This document shows positions 18,709 through 29,900 of a stretch of DNA of 55,652 bases, in pieces. The notes under the pieces are model-generated. The model made no database searches, was not told the origin of the DNA, and saw only the letters and a list, made by a program, of their open reading frames with translations. Location of the stretch: assembly GCF_002105155.1 (NCBI RefSeq), contig NW_019029072.1, positions 1 to 55,652 of the forward strand, in the 5' to 3' direction. The position numbers and the translations under genes are program-made. This stretch comes from Lobosporangium transversale (taxonomy: Eukaryota; Mortierellomycota; Mortierellomycetes; Mortierellales; Mortierellaceae). How positions within the stretch are numbered: the stretch's first letter is position 1; the number at the start of each line of letters is the position of its first letter.

Positions 18709-21290
18709 TTAATCCTAAAAAATATATCATCTATATTTAGAAACTAGCAGTAGCCCGTGCGATGCACAGGTGTGAATTTTTGAACAAAATAATTTATTAT
18801 TTTTATTTTTATACTTATTGGAGAACGCTCTTGTATACAATGTTCCTTGTATAAACACCTTCAAACCCAGGAATATGCCATTGTCTATTAAAACCCTCAG
18901 ATCTCTTGGATTGGAGCAGCGTGATAGTGCAACATACAGTTGACCATGAGTAAACACGGGAGCAGGGAGATAAATACCCACCTTCTCAAGAGTTTGCCCC
19001 TGCGACTTGTTAATTGTCATAGCGAATGCTGGCTTGATGGGGAATTGATACCGTGTAAACTTCACAGGTGATGTTTGGTCATCATCAGCAGTTGTCAGGG
19101 GATGCGCGGAATAAACACTCTTTTTCCTTTTAAAGCGCCTGTGATAACTTCTGCTTCCATGCATCTTGAGGTAAGACCACGCACAATAAGTCGGGTACCA
19201 TTACACAATCCACGCTTGGCGTTCATATTCCTTAACAACATGATAGGCTGGCCGATCTTTAGTAGCAGCTTAAATGGTGGCAATCCTGATGGCTCCAAAG
19301 TGTTGAGGTACTCGACTGGATATAGGCCAGCCTCCACATCATCAGTGACTGAGTCATGGGCTTGATAAGTCCCAATGTTTTCACCATAAAGCATTTTGGT
19401 TGCAATATCGTTAATCGCATTGACACTTTTGTAGAGGAGTCAATATGGCTCTTTTCATCATGTCATCAGGGAGCAATGGAGCAGTCTCAAGGCTGGGATA
19501 CATGTAACTAATGAGCTGTTTAACATGCGAATCCCCACCTGCTGCTGGCTTGAAGATGTAGGCTTCGGGAATGCTGATATAGTCGGAATGGTTTGCTAGA
19601 TCAACAGTCGGTAAGGCGCCTTCTCCGACCTGGAGCAAGAACTGAACAAATGGACCATTGCTCGGATCATTCACCACCCTCATGTTTTGTGAAAGCTTCA
19701 TGACTTCTACTTTGCTCCAGATGTTTGGAGAGTTCTTTAGACAGGACCTAACAATTTGCTCCACTGTTCCTCGTACAACAACAGGTAAGGTCTGCCGGAA
19801 ATCTCCACCAAAAACGACAATCTTCCCACCAAATGGCTCATCCACCTTCAAAACATCTTTTAGCGTCCTATCGACAGCTTCAAAAATATGTCGATGCTGT
19901 GTTGGAGCCTCATCCCAAATGATAATTTTAGCATCAGAAATTTTTTGAGCCAATTCTGACCTGGCGGCAATGTTGCACACCGTGTCAGCTTTACATGCGA
20001 GAGGAATCTTGAAAACTGAATGTGCAGTGCGACCTTCGCGCAAAATTAAAGCAGCAATTCCTGAAGAGGCTACAGTAATGACTCTCTCTTGACGCTCACC
20101 AAGGACATGGGCGATTAAAGTATTGTATAGAAATGATTTCCCAGTCCCTCCAGGTCCATCGATGAAGAAGAGCTTCTGATTGGTATCTCCTTGAACAGCA
20201 GCCAAAATCCGGTCATATGCAGTACGTTGATCAGCATTCAGAAGCTCGGCATTTGCTCTTGCTTCTTGTCCTAAGTCCTCTAAATTCACCATAGCTTCCG
20301 GGTCATTGTAGTCAATATTATCAACATAGGGATGGGTTATGGTGAGGTCTTGCGAGAGTTCTAAATAGTTGGCCAAGCAGGATCCAATCTCTTTTAAAAT
20401 ATGGTCAAGATCCAACAGCGCTTCCTTTTCAGCATCCTTAAAGATATCTTCAGGAGTCACCTCAGCATTAATGGCACCATTTTGTTGTGCAACTTGACGG
20501 GCACGTAACTTGTCCTCTGCTAAATGGGTAGCAAATGTATCCCACAAAACTCTTAGCTCGGCCGGATTGCAGTGCTCAAGGATCATTGCAAAGAGATTGC
20601 GCAAAGCTGTGGTGTTTTGAAACAGCACTGCTTCTTCAAGGCAAAGCTTTGACTCATTGTCGTCCTGAAGCAATTGGCGAGCAACCGCTGCTTCTCGAAA
20701 TGTCGCAAATATTGTACCATCAACTGTCCGGAGATCTTCAAATCCAGTTACACCTGTAACATGAAGCAATAATAATCTAAGGCAATAGCGTTCTCGATCT
20801 TTGGGAGATACAAAATAGAGACGACTAATCATCTTTCCAACATTTCGTCGTCGTCGGTTCCATTTCTTGTTTCTCTTATCCCAAGTAAAATACTTTGGAG
20901 TTTCGACATAGGTATATTGCCTACTGTACCCAGTTCCGTCGCTCAGATTTAGTGCAAACCAAGCAGTCAACCTTGACTCATGATTTCTCTGGATAACATC
21001 CTGAAGTGACTGATGAGCATTATAGACAACTTGCTGTAGGTTGGGAAGATGGACCTCCAATCGCTGGATGGAAGGTTGGTGCCTATGCAAAGGAAACTGG
21101 AAAATTCTCCAAAGACTCTCACATGAAGAAACATAGCGTGCTTCGACATACTCTGCAATTTCATCGACATCTTGTTGCTGGCGGTCTTCCCTGTTGGCAA
21201 GGCTCACTCTAGTCTTAACATGTCCCTTGTAAACATACTTGTACAAATACTTGACAGCTGAAACCGTTGAGCAGATCTCGACATTGATAT

Positions 21291-21388
21291 CAGTGCTCCT
21301 ATTCGGTTTAAAATTTTGTCAATTGATATTTATTTTTTTAATCTGAAACATCATAATTGACAAAATTTTAAACCGAATAGGAGCACTG
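21291..21388. mobile_element. 98-bp hAT-type MITE inside Helitron-1 Rep
   Basis: A 34-bp perfect TIR starts CAGTGCTCCTATTCGG. The 8-bp TSD ATTGATAT (21283-21290 and 21389-21396) is perfect. The ends nearly match those of the hAT at 13461 (CAGTGCTCCTAATCGG), so that transposase family probably moved it. It splits the Rep frame just upstream of the Tyr motif. Confidence 0.93.
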
Positions 21389-22826
21389 ATTGATATGTGC
21401 ATTGTACTTAGTAGACAATCATGGGTTGTGCGGGACAACCATTGTGTTGTCGATCTGGATATCTCTATTGTTGCGTCTGACAATATGAGGAGGGGACCCT
21501 TCATGATGTGGACGCCGACGATATATTGGATATCCATTCTCATTTGTAGTAGTGTTTTCAGTGAGAGCTCGAGGATAATGCTTGGAGCATTTCTTTTCTC
21601 CTTTCACTTCAACCATGCAAGGAAAACTTGGATTGTGCACGCCACATGGCCCATGAATCATTGATGTGGTAACCGTTTTATACAGCAATGGGTGGTCTGT
21701 TTTGTTGGGTATCTCAGCACAAACAATGGAGTCATAGTCTTCTGGTCTGGGCTTGCTGTCTTCATCTAGGATCAGGAGTATGTGGGCATGAGGCAGTCCT
21801 CGTTTCTGGAACTCTACGACCCAGGTATATCCAATTACCTTGCCTAGCACATGTTTTTTTCAGCAAATCATCAAGCAGGGCATCCAACTTGAGCTTGAAT
21901 ACACGAACTATCAAATCTGGCCGATCTGAAGAGTCTTGTCCAGGATTCAGCTCATCCAATATTTCCTGCCACTTCGGATTACAGGTAAATGTAATGAAAA
22001 GATCTGGTTTTCCATACTGTCGTACAATCGCCATGGAATCTTGGAATAGTTGATGCATATGACGTGGACCTCCAGTGAAAGATGAAGGGAGTACTATCCG
22101 CTTTCCAGTATTGGCAGAATCAACATTTGCATCATCATTTATGGCATCAACTATTCCTTGATACAGATCGGCACGAATTTCCTCTTGATGATCTTTGACA
22201 AACCTCAGTCTCTCCGATTCGATTTTGGCATACTGGTCAACAACGTATTGATGGCAAAGACGTCCAAATAGCCAAAAGTAGCATCTCTGATCTGTGTCAC
22301 TAATTGCTCTGATTTGCAGGCGATAGGCATAGAATTCCCGAGTTGAAACATATTTAACCCTCGTGTTGTCAGGTGTCTCATTGTTTACTTCATCAAAGGC
22401 ATCTAGATCCAGGTAAGGCTCATCAGATTCATCCTCATCATTAAAATCAAAGACCCCTTCATCATCAACACCATCCAGCGTATTTGGGACATCGTCCCCA
22501 ATACCCCCTTGTTCATCTTGCCCCTCACCACCTGCACCACCCGTTTGGAATAATATTCGGCTTATGTATTGCTTATACGTCCATCCTTGCTCTCCTCGAG
22601 GGTGTAATAAGATGTACTGTAGAGGGTCACACAATGGACTACTTTCGTAAAGCTGTCGTAACTGACCTCCTTTCCCCTGAATTACAATGTCACGTCCATC
22701 TGTTCCCTCAGCGATATCATCTTTCTCCAGTAGAATCGCAGAGATTTCTGTGGCTGTTGGAAGATCATACTGTCTGTCAGGACGCCCTCTATTATTTTTT
22801 TTTTGAGTGAAGCAATATTTTAAATT

Positions 22827-23021
22827 TGCAAGCGAAATCACTATAATAATTTTGTGCAACATAGTATTTCGCCCATATTTCTAGAGCATTCCTTGCAACA
22901 GGACATTAACTAGTATAAATAGGTCTACTTTTCTATCTAGTTCTGTAGCATAGTTCCCCCTGAATAAAGATACCTTTATTGCACCCTTAGATCCCCCTAG
23001 AACACTACCTTGACTTTTGCA
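22827..23021 (+). repeat. Gypsy-2 5' LTR (195 bp)
   Basis: It runs TGCAAGCG...TTTTGCA, TG...CA. A TATAAATA box (at about 22914-22921) and an AATAAAG-type polyadenylation signal (about 22963) are visible. Confidence 0.94.
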
Positions 23022-23022
23022 T

Positions 23023-23034
23023 TGGTAGCAAAGG
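23023..23034 (+). other. primer-binding site, TGGTAGCAAAGG
   Basis: It lies one base after the 5' LTR. TGG would pair with a tRNA CCA end. The motif recurs next to the other 5' LTRs (3660-3670, 12768-12778 with one change, 37667-37678, 38505-38516). TGGTAGC is also how the yeast Ty1 site, primed by initiator tRNA-Met, begins. Confidence 0.8.
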
Positions 23035-23088
23035 AAACCACGACCACACCCAGAGAACTACAATTACCAATGAATTTCACCCCTCGCC

Positions 23089-24060
23089 ATGGAACACTTG
23101 AATAACGCCCTTTCGTCCATCGATCTTCCTCTGAACATTCGCGAAGCCATAGCTACTGCTTTTAATCAGGCCCTCTCTACTGCCAAAGCCAACGAAGCCG
23201 CTGAGAATGACCTAGCCAGAACCCTCGCCACGGTCCTAAAGCCACAGAAGCCTACGCCTTACGAAGGAGCTATTAACGCTGTTGCAGCCTTAAACTTTGT
23301 CGACAGCCTGGAGGAGTATTACACTATTGTCACACTCACGCCATCCAAATGGGTTCGATACGCTGTCCTCAGTCTCAATGGCGAAGCCAAGGCATGGTGG
23401 AGAGATTCCGGGTTGAATCTCGATACACCTTGGGCTGACTTCCGTAAAGCATTCCTCCGTCAGTTCACCCCTCCAGATTCTGCGAATGCAGCTCGCCGAG
23501 CGTTGGATTAACTTCGTCAGGGAAGGATGAGTGTGGCAGAATATACGAGCAAGTTTAGAAGCCACCTACGTCTGGCTACAAATCTCGACAAAGACTCTGC
23601 TTTGCAAAAATACATGCTAGGCCTTGAGCCCGAAACAAGCAAGCAGGTGAGACTTAGACAGCCAGAGACGTTGGACGATGCCATTGAGCAGGCGACCATT
23701 GTCCACAGTATTCTACATCCCATCGATGCCACCCCTGTATCCGCTGCCCCGAACGCCTTATCACCCCATCATGAGAATAATTCTGGCCCTACACCAATGG
23801 ATCTCGATAACATGAGAATGTTGGTTGCCAACCTGTACACCTCTCTCCATCAGCAACGACCAAACAGAAACCACTCCAAGCCAAGCTCGCTACCCAAGCT
23901 CACAGCAGCTGAACGAGAACGTTGCGTTCGTGAGGGGCGTTGTTTCAGATGCCGGAACCGAGGTCATAGAGCCGAACAATGCCAACGCACCTCTGTCTTT
24001 AATATAGAAAACAATGACCATACGCTTTCTGAGTCGGGAAAAGAGGAGGGCGAGCAGTAA
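23089..24060 (+). pseudogene. Gypsy-2 Gag with one in-frame stop
   Basis: The frame starts MEHLNNALSSIDLPLN. A Gag core (KWVRYAVLSLNGEAKAWWRD) is followed by TAA at 23509-23511, and the same frame continues directly (LRQGRMSVAEYTSKFRSHLR) to a CCHC knuckle (CFRCRNRGHRAEQC, 23944-23985) and TAA at 24058-24060. Without the stop it would be 323 residues, close to the Gypsy-1 Gag. A single substitution explains it (for example TTA to TAA). The element is otherwise young. The C-terminal end carries the predicted frameshift signal. Confidence 0.88.
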
Positions 24061-24078
24061 ACCAGGCCTGCCTCGCCC
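24036..24078 (+). promoter_or_regulatory. predicted -1 ribosomal frameshift signal, Gypsy-2 gag/pol
   Basis: The heptamer G GGA AAA (24036-24042) is in the gag zero frame, followed by a 5-nt spacer (GAGGA) and a 7-bp stem GGGCGAG (24048-24054) with CTCGCCC (24072-24078). It is extendable by GAGG-CCTC across a bulged A. The gag stop (24058-24060) is in the loop. The pol frame is open from 24033, so one base back gives a Gag-Pol fusion. Confidence 0.78.
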
Positions 24079-27000
24079 CCTCTAGCCCCAGCCTTCAAGC
24101 CCTGGATAATAGAGGGCATGGTCAGTTACAGTTGATGACTACAAATAAAAATCCTTTGTGCACAAATATAACATCCATGCCCCTTTCTGATCACTCTATT
24201 GCTCCCACTGCATCTACTTCCTTACATCTACTCTCTAAGTATTCACCTCATCCTGATCCCCATTCCCCTACTCATTCCTCATTGCTAAAAAACAATCCCC
24301 TCTCCGACCCTATTTTCCCCTCCACTGATCCTTTCACTGTTTCCACTTCACTCACTTCCACTCATTCATCTACCCCTAGTTCATCCAATCGCCACTCCCA
24401 TTGTCGTAACGAAATTCGCCTTCAATCCTTCAGCCTTACCTATGACAAACATAAAAACTCTCGCCGACTTCTTACTTTCATTGGAGCAGTGAATGGTCGA
24501 CCTGCGCGCATTCTTGTAGATGGAGGGGCCGAAGGCAATGTCATAAGTTCCTCTTTCTGCGAGAACACACATGTTCCGCTAATTGAGGGTAGACCCATTC
24601 CTGTCATTCTTCCCAACGGTACCGAGACAATTGCTCAGCACACAGCCACGTTCACCCTCGCCCGCAACGCGTATCAGGATAAAATCAACGCCATTGTTTA
24701 TCCTCTATCCAAATACGACCTAATTTTGGGTAAACCATGGCTGACGGATATCAACCCTCGCATCAATTGGCGAACAAATGATCTGCATTTTGAATACCAA
24801 GGTACCCCGGTCTTGTGGGCTTGCACTGGCATCGACAGGGAGCCTAGACAGCGATCTTCCGTCATATCTGCTCTTAACTTCCTTACCGTTGCCTCGGAAC
24901 CTGATGCCTCTGTATTCCTCGCCCAAGTTCGAGTTCCAGTACCTGTCTCTAGCAGTAGTTCTGAACTACCGGACTCTATCAAGCAAATCGTTCAAGTCGA
25001 ATTCCCTGATGTCTTTCCTACAACGCTTCCCGATGGCCTTCCCCCTGACAGAGGTGATAGCATGCGTATAGAGACTGACCCTTATGCTGACCCACCTGTC
25101 CGACCTGTCATCAGCTTGTCGATCGCTGAGCTTGATGAACTGAAGAAGCAGCTAACTGATCTTTTACAAAAAGGATTAATCTCACCGAGCACCTCACCAT
25201 ACGGTGCTCCAGTCCTCTTTGTGAAGAAAAAGGATGGCTCGCTTCGAATGTGTGTTGATTATCGGGGCCTGAACAAGATCACAAAGAAAAACAGGTACCC
25301 CTTACCACGGATCGATGAATTGATCGACAGATTCAGAACAGCTAAATGTTTTACCAAGCTGGATCTACTCTCGGGCTATCATCAAATGCGTGTCCATCCT
25401 GATGATAAACACAAGACCGCGTTCCGAACTCGCTATGGCCACTACGAGTTTAACGTCGTACCTTTCGGTCTTACAAATGCACCTGCAGCGTTCTCGACTA
25501 TGATGCGTAACGTACTTGATCCACTTCTTGATAAATGTGTTGTTGTGTATCTCGATGATATTTTAATTTACTCCGATAACGAGAAAGATCACTTAGAGCA
25601 CATCCGACAAGTACTCTCCCTCTTGCGTCAAGCTGGGCTTTATTGTAAATTATCCAAGTGTTCCTTCATGCAGGAAGAGACTGAGTTCCTAGGCCATGTC
25701 ATCTCCAAGGATGGACTCAAGACGAATGGCGGACTTGTCAAGGCAATAAGGGAATGGCCAGTACCAACAACCCAACGACATGTGATGCAATTCCTTGGTT
25801 TGACTAATTTTTACCATCAGTACATTTCTCATTACGCTGATATTGCTCTTCCCCTCACACAATTGTTAGGCTCCAATAAGGAATTCCACTGGGGAAAATC
25901 TCAACAAGACGCCTTTGAGACTTTGAAAAGAGCAGTGAGCTCAGCACCAGTTCTTAGGATATTCGATCCTGCCCTCTCTACAGCAGTCGAAACAGACGCT
26001 TCAGGCTTTGCAATTGGTGCTGTCCTGTTCCAGACGGACCAAAATGGTGAATCACGACCAGTAGCTTTTACTTCACGCAAGCTCAACCCAGCGGAACGCA
26101 ACTATCCTACACACGAACAAGAACTGCTGGCTGTGGTGCATGCTCTGAAGACATGGCGATACTACCTTGACGGTTCTCACTTTGTCGTTTATACCGACCA
26201 TGCCACTCTACAACATTTTCCTAGCCAGCCGAACTTGACTCGCAGACAAGCAAGATGGATGGAGTTGCTTCAAGAGTATGATTTCGTATTCAAGTATAAA
26301 CCTGGTAAAGATAACGTCGTCCCTGATGCTCTTTCGCGAAGACCGGACCTCAAGGACTTGGAGGCTACACCTACTACTTTGAACTCCTTGGATATCAATC
26401 TAGACCCTGGTATTCGAAAACAACTAGCCAGTTGCTACCTACACGATCCAATTCTAGGTCCCCTCGTGCATCAGTATAAGGATGCCTCCACCTCGGATCG
26501 TTACTTCGTGGTTGATGGTCTACTCTGGATCAACGCTGGACAAGGCCCTCGCCTCTGCATACCCAAGGACGACGGACTCCGTTCACAACTCTTGCATGAC
26601 GCTCACGACGCTCCTATATCAGGCCACTTGGGATTCGATAAAACGTACAGTAGCATGCGACGAACATATTTTTGGCCACGCATGGCGAGGGATATAAAAA
26701 AATACATTGCTTCCTGTGAGCAATGCCAGCGTAACAAGCCTTCACTAAAGCCTCCTGCAGGGCTTTTCCAACCTTTGGCAATTCCAAGCCAACGATGGGA
26801 TACTGTAACAATGGACTTCATTGTCAAGCTTCCGAAGACAGCCAGAGGTTTTGACGCGATCACGGTCTTTGTGGACAAACTGTCCAAGCAAGTTCATTTC
26901 TGCGCTAGCCGAACTACCGACACTGCCTCTGATGTTGCACGACTCTTTTTCGACAATGTTTTTAGACTGCACGGCATGCCTCGGACAATTGTGTCAGACA

Positions 27001-27875
27001 GAGATTCACGTTTCACCGGCAAGTTCTGGACAACGTTGATGAAGCTCATGGGCACCAAACTTAACATGTCTACTGCCTTCCATCCACAATCAGACGGACA
27101 AACAGAGCGCGCCAACAGAACATTAGAAGAAATGCTCCGCTCTTACATATCGTACAAGCAAAACGACTGGGATCTTTTACTGCCTATGATGGAGTTCGCA
27201 TACAACAACTCTGTCAATCCTACGACAGGCTTCTCCCCATTCTTTCTGAACTATGGTCACCATCCACTAGTCCCTGGATCTCTTTTAAAGCCACCTGATA
27301 CCAATGTTCCGGCTGTCAGTGATTTTGTTCGAACCCAGTCGATGAATTTGGCGCTAGCTCAGGATGCCATCATCGAAGCGCAGAATAGGCAAAAGGCCCA
27401 AGCGGACAAAACTCGCAGGCCTGCTACGTTTGCTGTGGGTGACATGGTGCTCTTAAGCTCGGAAAACATCTCTGTCGCGGGACATAAAAATAGGCCGTCG
27501 CAGAAACTGGAACCTGAGTACATAGGCCCTTACAAGATCATTTCGAAGGTCAATGAAAATGCCTACAAGCTGGAACTACCGCCTGACATGCATCAGCATC
27601 CAGTCTTTAATGCCGATCTGCTTCGCCCCTATATTGAGTCACCTCGTGAATTCGGCGACCGCTCACCACCACGCCCTGCCCCCGAGCTTGTAGATGGAGA
27701 AGAGGAGTATGAAGTCGACAAAATCATTGACTTCAAAATGTTTGGCAAAACTCCTAAGTGGCTCGTTCTTTGGAAAGGCTATCCATTAGATGAAGCTACT
27801 TGGGAAACAAAATCTTCGCTCGCAAACGCTAAAGAGGCGCTTGCCGTCTTTGAGGCTTCAAGAAAAACAAGATAA
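24042..27875 (+). CDS. Gypsy-2 Pol polyprotein with chromodomain
   Basis: Pol is open from the predicted frameshift; the first in-frame ATG is 24135 (1247 codons from there including the stop). Counting from that ATG, domains are protease (ARILVDGGAEGNVISSS, about 130), reverse transcriptase (KDGSLRMCVDYRGLNKI; YLDD at about 474), RNase H (TDASGFAIGAVLF, about 620; YTDHATLQHF), integrase HHCC (HDAHDAPISGHLGF...CEQCQRNK, about 820-865) and integrase core (MDFIVKLPKT, IVSDRDSRF, DGQTERANRT; D,D,E). A C-terminal chromodomain follows (EEEYEVDKIIDFKM...WLVLWKGYPLDEATW, about 1190-1230). All catalytic residues I can see are present and the frame is uninterrupted. It copies RNA to DNA and integrates it. 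Chromodomain elements of this type (chromoviruses) tend to target heterochromatin. Confidence 0.93.
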   Translation, partial: RGGRAVNQACLAPSSPSLQALDNRGHGQLQLMTTNKNPLCTNITSMPLSDHSIAPTASTSLHLLSKYSPHPDPHSPTHSSLLKNNPLSDPIFPSTDPFTVSTSLTSTHSSTPSSSNRHSHCRNEIRLQSFSLTYDKHKNSRRLLTFIGAVNGRPARILVDGGAEGNVISSSFCENTHVPLIEGRPIPVILPNGTETIAQHTATFTLARNAYQDKINAIVYPLSKYDLILGKPWLTDINPRINWRTNDLHFEYQGTPVLWACTGIDREPRQRSSVISALNFLTVASEPDASVFLAQVRVPVPVSSSSSELPDSIKQIVQVEFPDVFPTTLPDGLPPDRGDSMRIETDPYADPPVRPVISLSIAELDELKKQLTDLLQKGLISPSTSPYGAPVLFVKKKDGSLRMCVDYRGLNKITKKNRYPLPRIDELIDRFRTAKCFTKLDLLSGYHQMRVHPDDKHKTAFRTRYGHYEFNVVPFGLTNAPAAFSTMMRNVLDPLLDKCVVVYLDDILIYSDNEKDHLEHIRQVLSLLRQAGLYCKLSKCSFMQEETEFLGHVISKDGLKTNGGLVKAIREWPVPTTQRHVMQFLGLTNFYHQYISHYADIALPLTQLLGSNKEFHWGKSQQDAFETLKRAVSSAPVLRIFDPALSTAVETDASGFAIGAVLFQTDQNGESRPVAFTSRKLNPAERNYPTHEQELLAVVHALKTWRYYLDGSHFVVYTDHATLQHFPSQPNLTRRQARWMELLQEYDFVFKYKPGKDNVVPDALSRRPDLKDLEATPTTLNSLDINLDPGIRKQLASCYLHDPILGPLVHQYKDASTSDRYFVVDGLLWINAGQGPRLCIPKDDGLRSQLLHDAHDAPISGHLGFDKTYSSMRRTYFWPRMARDIKKYIASCEQCQRNKPSLKPPAGLFQPLAIPSQRWDTVTMDFIVKLPKTARGFDAITVFVDKLSKQVHFCASRTTDTASDVARLFFDNVFRLHGMPRTIVSDRDSRFTGKFWTTLMKLMGTKLNMSTAFHPQSDGQTERANRTLEEMLRSYISYKQNDWDLLLPMMEFAYNNSVNPTTGFSPFFLNYGHHPLVPGSLLKPPDTNVPAVSDFVRTQSMNLALAQDAIIEAQNRQKAQADKTRRPATFAVGDMVLLSSENISVAGHKNRPSQKLEPEYIGPYKIISKVNENAYKLELPPDMHQHPVFNADLLRPYIESPREFGDRSPPRPAPELVDGEEEYEVDKIIDFKMFGKTPKWLVLWKGYPLDEATWETKSSLANAKEALAVFEASRKTR

Positions 27876-27899
27876 TAGGTTTCTTCATGACGGGAAGGA

Positions 27900-28094
27900 T
27901 GCAAGCGAAATCACTATAATAATTTTGTGCAACATAGTATTTCGCCCATATTTCTAGAGCATTCCTTGCAACAGGACATTAACTAGTATAAATAGGTCTA
28001 CTTTTCTATCTAGTTCTGTAGCATAGTTCCCCCTGAATAAAGATACCTTTATTGCACCCTTAGATCCCCCTAGAACACTACCTTGACTTTTGCA
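27900..28094 (+). repeat. Gypsy-2 3' LTR (195 bp)
   Basis: Identical by eye to 22827-23021. Followed by the TSD copy AAATT and the resumed Helitron-1 Rep pseudogene. Confidence 0.94.
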
Positions 28095-29300
28095 AAATTC
28101 CTCCACCTGACGTCCTGCCTCGCGTTCTCAGATCGACTTGTAAGCCTGGCACAAAGGGTTGACAGCTTCGAGTTCCTGTTGAAGCAAAAACAGAAGCCTT
28201 TCGTTCAGCTTTCCAGTGTAGATACGATTCCGAATTGGAGCCTGTTCCAGGGGATCATTGATATACACCTGGGCAAATTTGTGAGGCTGTTGCTCCTCCG
28301 GAACCAAAGAACCAATTCTATGAACAACTGTCCCCTGAATCCGGAATGTATACGCTCCATCTTGTCCGTTTGCAAGGGCCTGATCAACATTGACTCCAAT
28401 GGAGGTGAACGATAGCGACGCATTGTATTTCCTAATATCGTGCAAGAATTCCTTAAATTCTGGAATAACACCACTTAAAACCTCTAGGATGAATGGAAGT
28501 GGCTCAATAATGGGCAATACAACTCGACCTCTCTGACAGCAGATGGAGTATTTAAAGTCCTGATTTTGCTTCTTATTACTTCGTTCCTCTTTCCACACTT
28601 TCGCCTGACAATCTGGACATTTTATCATCCGATCAAGGTGATGTCTGTGATTTTTAATACTGTTGCCTCTGATTAGATTTTCATTAAAAGGTCGCCTAGC
28701 AATGAAAGGTCGCCTAGCAATAGGAACTTGTACTGGAAGTGGAGGTCGTGGTGGGGGATGATAAGGCTCAAATTCATATTCTTCCTCGCGGTTACTTCTG
28801 TTCAGGTTAATGTTCTCATTACGTGAATTTTGCACCTCCATGTCACGCTCACTTTGATTTTGAAAAATTGAAAAAAAATATTTATTTAATTATTAGTTCA
28901 GCTTTTCCTACACTTGTATCCTACATCCTACATATACTTATCCATTCCTCTGTTGCTCTGTCGTGTTGTCTTGTCATATTGTCATATATGTTCTGCATTT
29001 TCCAATTATCACTTATACTCACTTATCAATGACGGGGATAATATTCTCAGGACAATTTTCCATATGTCCATGTATCCTTGGACGATTACATGTCTTACAT
29101 CTGTTGAAAAGACACTCATTACTATTTGATCGTTCATGCGTAACTTCAACTAATTCTCCACGACGCGCATATTCTTTAACGCATTGGTTGCAAACCATTG
29201 TTGAAGTAAGGGAATAAGGGAAAGGGTAATGAATGAGGGAATGAAAGGGGAGGAGGAGGAAATAAAATCCGATCTTAATCCCAAATTGTCTGAAAAAAAA

Positions 29301-29449
29301 TGGATTAATCTATTTGGCAGCCCAGTTGCCAAACATTATTTGGCAGCCCATACCAAATATAGTAATTTTTGCCTCTATTTGGCAGCCTACTTCTGGGGGC
29401 TGCCACTTAACTTCGCACTCTTGGGTGGCAGCTGGGCTGCCAAATACAG

Positions 29450-29480
<31 letters not shown>

Positions 29481-29738
29481 GATAAACAGGGTCATAACAT
29501 CAGTGGTAAAAACAAGCAGCGTTCTGTGGATACATTGCCTTGCACAGCTAATGCCGCCGGAGGTACTAAGGGCAGCGGCGATGACATCTTCACAAAACAG
29601 CCTTCAATGTACACGGTTAGGGAATGGTTTATTGAAGACGTCTAGGTAGTAGGTGAGACGCGTTTGCTCCGAGCGAAAACCTCTCATAGGCATTGATCTC
29701 CAAATGGCACCTCCAAAACTGTATGAGCGACCTACTTG

Positions 29739-29769
<31 letters not shown>

Positions 29770-29900
29770 AATAGTTAGAGGCCAAATAGCCCTGGGTAGG
29801 CTGCCAAGTAAATAATGAATGTTATTTGGCAACTGGGCTGCCAAAGAGAGTCTTGAAAGTTGATTATATTTGGCAATGGGCTGCCAAATAGATTAATCCA
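29301..29900 (+). mobile_element. GGCAGCC-rich element of unknown class
   Basis: It starts TGGATTAATCTATTTGGCAG and ends in the inverse, CTGCCAAATAGATTAATCCA. Multiple TTTGGCAGCC / GGCTGCCAAA motifs lie in both arms. Direct repeats of 18 bp (ending GTCTGAAAAAAAA; 29283-29300 and 29905-29922) flank it, with four extra A on the right. The middle (29474-29735) is bounded by a T run (29451-29473) and an A run (29739-29767). No protein is recognised. Inverted ends suggest a DNA element; the long direct repeat and A run suggest a retroposon. Confidence 0.6.

Larger units (their letters stand above)
22827..28094 (+). mobile_element. Gypsy-2, complete chromodomain Ty3/gypsy element
   Basis: It is 5268 bp with identical 195-bp LTRs and a perfect 5-bp TSD AAATT (22822-22826 and 28095-28099). 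Order is LTR, PBS, gag, pol, a GACGGGAAGGA polypurine tract (27890-27900), LTR. It sits inside the Helitron-1 Rep pseudogene. Identical LTRs mean a recent insertion. Only an in-frame stop in gag is seen as a defect. Confidence 0.95.
18727..29198 (-). pseudogene. Helitron Rep/PIF1-helicase pseudogene (Helitron-1)
   Basis: Exon 1 (29023-29198) encodes Cys-rich fingers (CNQCVKEYARRG, CKTCNRPRIHGHMENCP). A GT-AG intron (28852-29022) joins in phase to the Rep N-terminal domain (to 28128). There a CGA-to-TGA change stops the frame just before the Gypsy-2 site. It resumes at 22820 with the HUH region (FITFTCNPKWQEI, FQKRGLPHAHIL). A small frameshift near 21850, the MITE, and the two-Tyr motif (KYLYKYVYKG, 21235-21264) follow. 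The PIF1 helicase has GPGGTGKSF, IIIWDEAP and VVFGGDFRQTLP; two more frameshifts lie at about 19410 and 19110. The last frame reads through the Helitron terminus and stops at 18727 in flanking DNA. It was a rolling-circle transposase. Confidence 0.88.

Noticed and set aside
29229-29645. Frames across the poly(T)/poly(A) element near 29300-29850
   Set aside because: They run through homopolymers and the GGCAGCC arms and change with any slip. No protein feature is seen.
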